From: Planctomycetota bacterium
GTDB lineage: Bacteria > Planctomycetota > Phycisphaerae > Sedimentisphaerales > SG8-4
Direction of reading: 5' to 3'
Length of the DNA stretch: 8,530 nt
NCBI GenBank assembly: GCA_030607345.1
Contig: JAUWKC010000056.1
Span: forward strand, 1-8,530
The translations under genes were made by a program, and so were the position numbers. Shown here one piece after another: positions 1 to 4,060 of the stretch. The notes under the pieces were generated by a model that was not told where the DNA came from, ran no database searches, and saw only the letters and a program-made list of their open reading frames with translations. The stretch's first letter is position 1. Each line of letters opens with the position of its first letter.

Positions 1-357
1 ATACCAGGCAGCTTCGTATATCACTGTCCGTGTCATTTGCGTGCGGTAGACTCGGCAGGTGCGACTCTTGAGCTTTTGCCGGAGCTCTGCGGGGTCTCGG
101 TTGTGGACCTCAACAGCGGCTGCTGCGGCCTGGCAGGAACTTTCGGCATGCAGAAGAAAAACTATGAACTGTCATCCAAAATCTCTCAAGACCTGCGGCA
201 AGCCCTCGAATCATCGCCGGTCAAACACGTACTGACCGAGTGCAGCGCCTGCAAAATGCAGATAGAACACATAAGCGATTGTGCCGTCAGTCATCCGATT
301 AAAATCATAGCGGACAGCTACAGCCAAATCCCACCCGCCTCTAGCGCGTCAAACTAA
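1..357 (+). CDS. GlpC-type Fe-S oxidoreductase, C-terminal part (partial at window start)
   Basis: This is the last 118 codons of a gene that begins outside the window; the frame is open from base 1 to the TAA at 355-357. It carries one complete CCG domain (PF02754 type): Cys in YHCPCH (visible residue 11), 29 residues, the SGCCG pair (41-42), 38 residues, then CSAC (81-84). This is the CX(n)CCX(n)CxxC pattern that binds an iron-sulfur cluster or acts as a heterodisulfide-type site. The text CCGLAGTFGMQKKNYELS and the later CKMQIE closely follow GlpC, the electron-transfer subunit of anaerobic glycerol-3-phosphate dehydrogenase. The same domain also ends fused FAD-linked oxidase/Fe-S proteins (glycolate or D-lactate oxidase type), and the missing N-terminus prevents choosing between them. 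It probably acts at the inner membrane, passing electrons toward quinones. It ends 43 bp before the MITE-like element. Confidence 0.85.
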   Translation: MPGSFVYHCPCHLRAVDSAGATLELLPELCGVSVVDLNSGCCGLAGTFGMQKKNYELSSKISQDLRQALESSPVKHVLTECSACKMQIEHISDCAVSHPIKIIADSYSQIPPASSASN

Positions 358-400
358 CGCAAGTACGTTAGCTTCGATATAGCGCCGTTTTCCCTAAATA

Positions 401-534
401 ATACCAAGTCAAGTTAATTATTGCGCCCCATTGTCATTCCCGCCGAAGCGCCAATCCAGTTTACCGTAACATGCCGTGAGAATAATACCTGAACCGCCAT
501 TACACTAAGCGCACTTACTAAGTTGACTTGGTAT
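401..534. mobile_element. MITE-like element with 26-bp terminal inverted repeats
   Basis: A 134-bp non-coding block is bounded by inverted repeats at 401-426 and 509-534. The outer 12 bases (ATACCAAGTCAA) pair perfectly with the far end (TTGACTTGGTAT), and 22 of 26 positions match across the whole repeat; the mismatches are at repeat positions 13, 17, 19 and 21. The interior has no reading frame of note. This structure is typical of a non-autonomous miniature inverted-repeat element moved by a transposase elsewhere. The ends contain a TA dinucleotide (402-403 and 532-533), compatible with TA-targeting IS630/Tc1-type movement, but no longer target duplication is visible. No second copy occurs in the window. 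Confidence 0.7.
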
Positions 535-632
535 AAGTGTCACTTTGAGACGTCCAGGGAACATCGTATACCCTCAGACCGATAAGGTGTATGGCTTGTG
601 TACTTGGGGTTTACCGAAACGGCAGCGCGGTC
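535..632. other. Spacer with no recognised signal
   Basis: This stretch separates the MITE-like element from the end of the leftward gene cluster. I found no reading frame with a ribosome binding site and no hairpin followed by a T-run. A short imperfect inverted repeat (TATACC near 570 and GGTGTA near 586) is the only structure. If the leftward cluster has a terminator, it is not a classical one here; the long stem of the MITE could serve. Confidence 0.4.
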
Positions 633-1103
633 TTAGTTTGTCGAGGCTTGCATCTCCTCGTCAATACTGAAATGCTTCATCTGAAGCTCATAAAGCGAGC
701 TGTTCTTCTCGATGAGTCTGGCTATTAAGCCGATTTGGTTCAGCAGTATTTCAATGATGTCGATGTTTATCAGCGTTGATTCAGGACTGTACTTGGGCAG
801 AATTACGAGCACGTGGCCGCAGTTGGTTCGCTCGGTGGCGAGCTGGGCCGCTACGATGCCGGCGTCGTCTTTCTGCGTAACTACCGGCTCGTCGCCATCG
901 TCCACTTTCGCCGCAAGCTCCCTCAGAAATGACTCGCTCAGGCCCAGTTTGCCGAAACGCTCCGAATCGCTGGGCCAGTGATGTGCGTCCTTATCCAATA
1001 TGACGATGATTGGTCCTGTTTCCGGAAGAATCTCGAAAACCTGACGTGCCACCTGCTCACTGAGCACACTACTGGGAGAAAACAGCGAGTCATACATAAC
1101 CAT
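633..1103 (-). CDS. Hypothetical protein, possible GAF-like signalling domain (156 aa)
   Basis: I do not recognise this protein with certainty. The start is set at ATG 1103 because AAGGAG (1111-1116 on the plus strand as CTCCTT) lies 7 bases upstream; a longer frame from TTG at 1208 has no such site. The 156-residue product has no signal peptide, membrane segment or cysteine cluster (one Cys, about residue 95). A central hydrophobic strand (PIIVILDKD, 31-39) is followed by a segment AGIVAAQLATERTNCGHVLV (81-100) and a long amphipathic helix (about 109-135) ending IARLIEKNSSLYEL. This strand/strand/long-helix order resembles the C-terminal part of GAF or related sensor domains, which is a weak similarity by eye. 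It is the last gene of the STAS/kinase/amidase group, 185 bp after the amidase stop, so it may have its own promoter. A role in signal input to the partner switch is inference. Confidence 0.6.
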   Translation of the reverse strand: MVMYDSLFSPSSVLSEQVARQVFEILPETGPIIVILDKDAHHWPSDSERFGKLGLSESFLRELAAKVDDGDEPVVTQKDDAGIVAAQLATERTNCGHVLVILPKYSPESTLINIDIIEILLNQIGLIARLIEKNSSLYELQMKHFSIDEEMQASTN

Positions 1104-1110
1104 AGGTACA

Positions 1111-1116
1111 CTCCTT
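1111..1116 (-). promoter_or_regulatory. Ribosome binding site deciding the start of the 633-1103 gene
   Basis: On the minus strand AAGGAG stands 7 bases before ATG 1101-1103. It is the only strong Shine-Dalgarno match for this gene and argues against the upstream TTG (1208) and ATG (1148) starts. Confidence 0.75.
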
Positions 1117-1239
1117 GCTTTAGCTTTTGACCAATACTCAACCAGCATTTCGGTAGAATCCGCCTCTGACTTCGTGGGGACTTGCCGAGTTCTGCGTTTT
1201 TGAGGCAAAGAAGAAGCGCCGCTCGTCGCCGGCGTGTGA

Positions 1240-1261
1240 TTATCGGACCGACAGCCGATAA
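1240..1261 (-). other. Hairpin in the spacer after the amidase gene
   Basis: TTATCGG (1240-1246) pairs with CCGATAA (1255-1261) around an 8-base loop, giving a 7-bp stem. It lies 27 bp beyond the amidase stop. No T-run follows on the minus strand, so it is a poor intrinsic terminator; it could stabilise the transcript end or attenuate read-through into the next gene. Confidence 0.35.
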
Positions 1262-1288
1262 AAGGTCAAATCCTACCGCCGCCGGCCG

Positions 1289-1954
1289 TCACAGCATGGA
1301 CTTGAATCGGGCTAGCCGAAAATATCGGCCTGGACAATCGGTTGCGTGTGCGCCGGGGGCGCTGTTATGACCATACACCCGGCTTGTCGCTATGTTGTAC
1401 CGTTTTTGCAGAAATCTCACCAGCTTCAGCAGAGACTGGATTTGCCTCGACGTAGGACTGCTGTGATTAAAGTTCCCTACCAGGCAGATACCCACCGCCT
1501 GTTCGTTGGCCCAGTTGTCCGGTGTCTTGCAGTGTGCCCCCGTAAGCTGGCGACGCCACCGGAACGTAACCTCAACTTGGCCGTCGCCGCTGTCGGTTCC
1601 ATTGCCTATGACAAAATCGTAGCCGACTCCCTGCCAGTGCCGCACTTTCCGGTGCTCTCTGTCAAAAATACCTGCATTGCCGTTGTCCGTGCCTGAATGA
1701 TGGATTACTACAGCCGTCCAGCGCCGCTCGAGTCTGGCTGGCGGCAGCCAATCGCGGGGCACATCAATATTATCGGACGGTTGCGGGCTATAACTGGGCT
1801 CCGGCAGCCGCGGCTGACGAAATTCAGAGCCTGGAGGATTACCCACAATCTTCGGTATTTCCTCTCTGTTCTGCGAGCAGCCGCAGAAAATCAATAGAAA
1901 GCTACAGGCAGCCGCAGCTCGCACAAACGCACCAGACGTCATTTGCTTTTTCAT
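1289..1954 (-). CDS. N-acetylmuramoyl-L-alanine amidase (Amidase_2/PGRP fold), predicted lipoprotein
   Basis: This protein likely cleaves the amide bond between N-acetylmuramic acid and L-Ala of peptidoglycan, acting outside the cytoplasmic membrane. The N-terminus has charged KKQ, a hydrophobic stretch (9-23) and a lipobox-like FCGC with the modifiable Cys at 26; Phe at -3 is unusual but the pattern is otherwise good. A Pro-rich linker (about 34-72) leads to the catalytic domain (78-221). The expected metal site is visible: HHSGT (H85/H86), GYDFVIGNG (Y112), GAHC (141), ICLVGNF (157-162), GH at 195-196 and ATDCPGR with C207. The 221-residue length fits a single-domain enzyme with a leader. 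It starts 19 bp after the kinase stop, so co-transcription and perhaps translational linkage are likely. The ribosome binding site is weak (AGGCG). A substrate other than bulk cell wall, such as recycled muropeptides, is possible. Confidence 0.88.
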   Translation of the reverse strand: MKKQMTSGAFVRAAAACSFLLIFCGCSQNREEIPKIVGNPPGSEFRQPRLPEPSYSPQPSDNIDVPRDWLPPARLERRWTAVVIHHSGTDNGNAGIFDREHRKVRHWQGVGYDFVIGNGTDSGDGQVEVTFRWRRQLTGAHCKTPDNWANEQAVGICLVGNFNHSSPTSRQIQSLLKLVRFLQKRYNIATSRVYGHNSAPGAHATDCPGRYFRLARFKSML

Positions 1955-1973
1955 AAGCGCCTAACCAATCCTC

Positions 1974-2435
1974 TCACAAATCTTCATGGACTTTTTGCAC
2001 CGTATCCGGGAATCGAGGTTTCTCTCTGTATCTTATCATGTGCACACGATTGCCACGCTCATTATGCTCAACCACGTCCATATACGAGCGCATAAGCAGT
2101 AACCCCCTGCCGTTCGTCTTATAGAGATGTTCGCTCCAGCGGGGGTCAGGCACGATGTTTGGGTCAAAACCGCTGCCTTCGTCAGCCACAGAAATCTCTA
2201 TCTTATTGCCGTCGATGGTGTAGTCTACTTTGATGTGTTTATCCGGCTCCATCTTGTTGCCGTGTTTGATGGCGTTAAGGAATGCCTCCTCCAGGGCCAG
2301 GTGCACGGCGAAAACATCCTCTTGAATGAAATCGTGTGCTTCTACTTCCGCCAGCACCTGTCGGCAAAGCTCAGAAGCAACCGACGGCACACTGGCGATG
2401 ACAACTGAACGACTGATTGGTGCTCCTGACGCCAT
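1974..2435 (-). CDS. RsbW/SpoIIAB-type anti-sigma factor serine kinase
   Basis: This is a small GHKL ATPase (HATPase_c_2 type, 153 aa, the usual length). The ATP-site boxes are in order: N-box EEAFLNAIKHGN (49-60, with E49/E50 and N54), G1 box DEGSGFDP (85-92), and G2 box GRGLLLMRSYMD (109-120). Proteins of this family bind and silence a sigma factor, and phosphorylate a STAS-domain antagonist on Ser; when the antagonist is unphosphorylated it displaces the sigma factor. The STAS partner is the preceding gene, 136 bp upstream. No sigma factor gene lies in the window, so the target is unknown, and some planctomycete relatives may act on other partners. The start ATG is supported by homology at the N-terminus; AAGGAG lies 19 bases away and a poorer GAAGAG lies closer, so the ribosome binding site is not ideal. 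Confidence 0.9.
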   Translation of the reverse strand: MASGAPISRSVVIASVPSVASELCRQVLAEVEAHDFIQEDVFAVHLALEEAFLNAIKHGNKMEPDKHIKVDYTIDGNKIEISVADEGSGFDPNIVPDPRWSEHLYKTNGRGLLLMRSYMDVVEHNERGNRVHMIRYREKPRFPDTVQKVHEDL

Positions 2436-2571
2436 AGAACAATATTCTCTTCAACTCCTTCACGGACCAGGCGTTACTTAAACCACCCACCTTTGAAATC
2501 GGCCATTGCTCACACTTTTCTTTAGGACTACCACAATCATACCAGTCCACCCGCACGACAAGTTCCTGCCT
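2436..2571. other. Spacer between STAS and kinase genes
   Basis: This 136-bp gap is longer than usual for an RsbV/RsbW-type pair, which often overlap or nearly touch. I see no strong promoter, terminator or convincing small gene in it; the only short frame on the minus strand (20 codons) lacks a ribosome binding site. Confidence 0.35.
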
Positions 2572-2940
2572 CTAATCCGACGAGCCCAGACCCTCCATTG
2601 CCGCTTCCAGGTCCTTGTAAATATCGAAAATCCTGGTAAGACGGGTAATCCTGAAAATTTCGTGAATCTTCGGCTCTATGTTACAAAGCCGCAGAAGTCC
2701 GTCCTGTTCGTAAACCTTCTTGCTGACCCTTATCAGCAGGCCAAGAACCGCTGACGACAAAAAACGAACGTTCCGGAAGTCCAGAATCAAGCTGATGCCC
2801 TGACCCTGCTCGACCACGGACATTACAGAGTTCCGAAGGGCACTGATATCCTGTTCCTCGAGGATTTTCTCGTCCGTCAGTGTAACAATGGTTGCATCTC
2901 CCGCATACTCAACGCTTATTTTTGGCTCCATAGATACCAT
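2572..2940 (-). CDS. STAS-domain anti-anti-sigma factor (RsbV/SpoIIAA type)
   Basis: The product (122 aa) is a stand-alone STAS domain of the usual length. It shows the N-terminal strand pair (KISVEYAGDATIVTL, 7-21), the ILDFRNVRFLSSAVLG core (52-67) and a C-terminal helix (DIYKDLEAAMEGL). The phosphorylatable serine expected from SpoIIAA/RsbV aligns with S62 of LSSAVLG; the Asp that usually precedes it is Leu, a common variant in STAS antagonists. It should bind the kinase encoded downstream and be inactivated by phosphorylation; a PP2C phosphatase would reverse this but none is in the window. The start at ATG 2940 is chosen because CAGGAG (2947-2952) lies 6 bases upstream; a GTG at 2970 would place that site inside the gene and would overlap the predicted transcription start. 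It is the first gene after the strong promoter at 2974-3002. Confidence 0.9.
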   Translation of the reverse strand: MVSMEPKISVEYAGDATIVTLTDEKILEEQDISALRNSVMSVVEQGQGISLILDFRNVRFLSSAVLGLLIRVSKKVYEQDGLLRLCNIEPKIHEIFRITRLTRIFDIYKDLEAAMEGLGSSD

Positions 2941-2973
2941 AGCATACTCCTGATACACCGATAACCACACGGA

Positions 2974-3002
2974 ATCATATACCCGACAGGCTTAAATGTC
3001 AA
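2974..3002 (-). promoter_or_regulatory. Near-consensus sigma-70 promoter for the STAS/kinase/amidase cluster
   Basis: On the minus strand TTGACA (2997-3002) and TATGAT (2974-2979) are separated by exactly 17 bases. The -35 box is a perfect match and the -10 box matches 5 of 6. The predicted start is near 2967, leaving a leader of about 27 bases before ATG 2940. A/T tracts upstream (3021-3056) could act as a distal UP-like element. Confidence 0.75.
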
Positions 3003-3015
3003 GCTTTTCGGACAT
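2996..3015. promoter_or_regulatory. Inverted repeat over the -35 box, candidate operator
   Basis: ATGTC (2996-3000) and GACAT (3011-3015) form a dyad with a 10-base spacer centred just upstream of the -35 hexamer at 2997-3002, which it overlaps. A repressor bound here would block RNA polymerase. The arms are short, so chance occurrence is possible. Confidence 0.35.
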
Positions 3016-3339
3016 CGGCAAAAAAGTTAAAAAAAATTGTTTTTTTTCAAAAAAGTGCTTGCATTTAAGGCTTTTTCAGATGAATATCTGTTCATTGGTT
3101 TATTTGTATTTAGGGGTAAGGTATACGGGTATAGGAGCAGCCGGGTACGCTTGAATGTTTGATTAGCTGCGCTGGGTAATCCGGATTCTGCCATATCGGA
3201 ACTTATCGTCACACCCAAGACGGTTTGTAGAAAGCAGATGAGTTGTTTTTGAAAATTTGCTTTTGTAAAAATTGGGCCTGTCTTAAAGGCAAGACGGGCG
3301 TTGGCAACAGAATGCATTATTTGCAAAAAGGAGGCTGAC
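3003..3339. other. AT-rich divergent control region without genes
   Basis: This region separates the leftward STAS cluster from the rightward Rrf2 gene. It contains an A8-TTG-T8 self-complementary tract (3029-3047), a perfect 10-bp palindrome AATCCGGATT (3178-3187), and the stem-loop at 3276-3299. The best rightward promoter I can find is weak (TTGCAT 3059-3064, 17 bp, GAATAT 3082-3087), which would give a leader of roughly 245 bases for the Rrf2 transcript. I see no coding region with a ribosome binding site. Confidence 0.5.
3276..3299 (+). promoter_or_regulatory. Strong stem-loop in the Rrf2 gene leader
   Basis: GCCTGTCTT (3276-3284) pairs with AAGACGGGC (3291-3299) over nine positions with one G-T wobble, around the loop AAAGGC. 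It ends 28 bases before the AAGGAGG ribosome binding site (3328-3334). No T-run follows, so it is not an intrinsic terminator. It could be an operator in DNA form or a leader structure in RNA form. Confidence 0.5.
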
Positions 3340-3738
3340 ATGAAGATCAGTAGGTCAACAGGATATGCACTGCTCGCGGCCGGCTACATTGCCCGGCATC
3401 GAAAGGAGGGGATTATCCTCTCGCAGACTATCTCAGAGAAGTACAACATCCCTCTGGAGTACCTGCTCAAAATCCTGCAGCAACTGGTAAAAGCCAATCT
3501 GCTCCGCAGCAAAAGAGGTCCGCGAGGCGGATTCTCACTCGGAAAACCCGCAAACAAGATTACTTTGTTGCAGGTTATCGAGGCCGTCGACGGACCAATG
3601 GTGAGCCTGTTGCATCTCGCAGAGCACGCCAAGGGCGAAAGATTCGCTTCCAGAATCGAGAAAACCTATGACAAGGCCATCTCGCAGGCAAGAGCGGTCT
3701 TCGACAAGGCCAAGCTATCGGACTTGCTGGGCAGCTAA
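3340..3738 (+). CDS. Rrf2 family transcriptional regulator lacking cysteines
   Basis: The 132-residue product begins MKISRSTGYALLAAGYIA, the standard Rrf2 opening. A winged helix-turn-helix follows: ILSQTISEKYNIPLEYLLKI (26-45) includes the recognition helix, and SKRGPRGGFSLGKP forms the wing. ITLLQVIEAVDGP is the usual dimer/hinge helix. Many Rrf2 proteins (IscR, NsrR, RirA) hold an Fe-S cluster on three Cys in the C-terminal half; this protein contains no Cys at all, so it must sense something else or act as an apo-repressor (CymR-like behaviour is one precedent). The start at ATG 3340 is fixed by a perfect AAGGAGG (3328-3334) 5 bases upstream; an earlier in-frame TTG at 3301 would extend the protein by 13 residues without such a site. 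The MazG-like gene follows after 9 bases. Control of its own gene and of the divergent cluster is plausible. Confidence 0.9.
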   Translation: MKISRSTGYALLAAGYIARHRKEGIILSQTISEKYNIPLEYLLKILQQLVKANLLRSKRGPRGGFSLGKPANKITLLQVIEAVDGPMVSLLHLAEHAKGERFASRIEKTYDKAISQARAVFDKAKLSDLLGS

Positions 3739-3747
3739 GAGGCTTCA

Positions 3748-4014
3748 ATGCACATTAGCCGGTTCCAGGAACTGATTTCGCAGAAGTATAAGAAGCGGGA
3801 CCAGCAGCGAGGGGTTTCTGCAACGTTTATGTGGTTTGTCGAGGAAGTTGGAGAGCTGGCTACGGCGCTGGCCAAAGACGACCGACAAAACAAACCCGAG
3901 GAGTTTGCAGACGTCATGGCTTGGCTGTGCACGCTGGCTAACATAACAGGCGTGGACCTCGAAGAAGCCTGCATGCAGAAGTATGTCCACAGTGAGGTCG
4001 AAGGCTCCAAATAA
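3748..4014 (+). CDS. MazG-like nucleotide pyrophosphohydrolase (88 aa)
   Basis: This is a minimal all-alpha NTP pyrophosphohydrolase domain of the MazG superfamily. The two metal-binding motifs are clear: EEVGE (32-36) in FVEEVGELATAL and EEFAD (51-55) in EEFADVMAWLCTLAN, i.e. ExxE and ExxD, which coordinate Mg2+ to hydrolyse a nucleoside triphosphate to monophosphate and pyrophosphate. Enzymes of this type remove non-canonical or excess (d)NTPs, or lower the alarmone pool in the case of E. coli MazG; the exact substrate cannot be told here. The length is that of single-domain members rather than the duplicated 260-residue MazG. AAGAGG (3737-3742), overlapping the Rrf2 stop, serves as ribosome binding site 5 bases before ATG. 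With only 9 bp between genes, the pair is almost surely one operon under the Rrf2 regulator's promoter. Confidence 0.88.
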   Translation: MHISRFQELISQKYKKRDQQRGVSATFMWFVEEVGELATALAKDDRQNKPEEFADVMAWLCTLANITGVDLEEACMQKYVHSEVEGSK

Positions 4015-4035
4015 TAGAGTCGCTTGTACTGTATT

Positions 4036-4060
4036 AGGGGCCTTCGGCCTGCTGTTGTTA
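4036..4060. terminator. Possible weak terminator between convergent genes
   Basis: A short GC hairpin (GGCC 4039-4042, loop TTC, GGCC 4046-4049) lies between the MazG-like gene and the end of the transporter gene. On the plus strand the downstream sequence is moderately T-rich (TGCTGTTGTT). The stem is short and the T-run broken, so this is a tentative call based partly on its place between convergent genes. Confidence 0.3.

Noticed and set aside
2436..2571. A 20-codon minus-strand frame between the STAS and kinase genes
   Set aside because: No ribosome binding site and no membrane or other recognisable character, unlike the 27-codon gene at 7669-7752.
3029..3047. A8-TTG-T8 tract as an intrinsic terminator
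   Set aside because: The stem is only A-T pairs and it sits between divergent genes, where no terminator is needed; an UP-like or bending element is more likely.
3027..3341. A 104-codon frame on the minus strand in the divergent control region
   Set aside because: It has no ribosome binding site, low-complexity ends made from the A/T tracts, and lies over the regulatory region and the Rrf2 start; no family resemblance.
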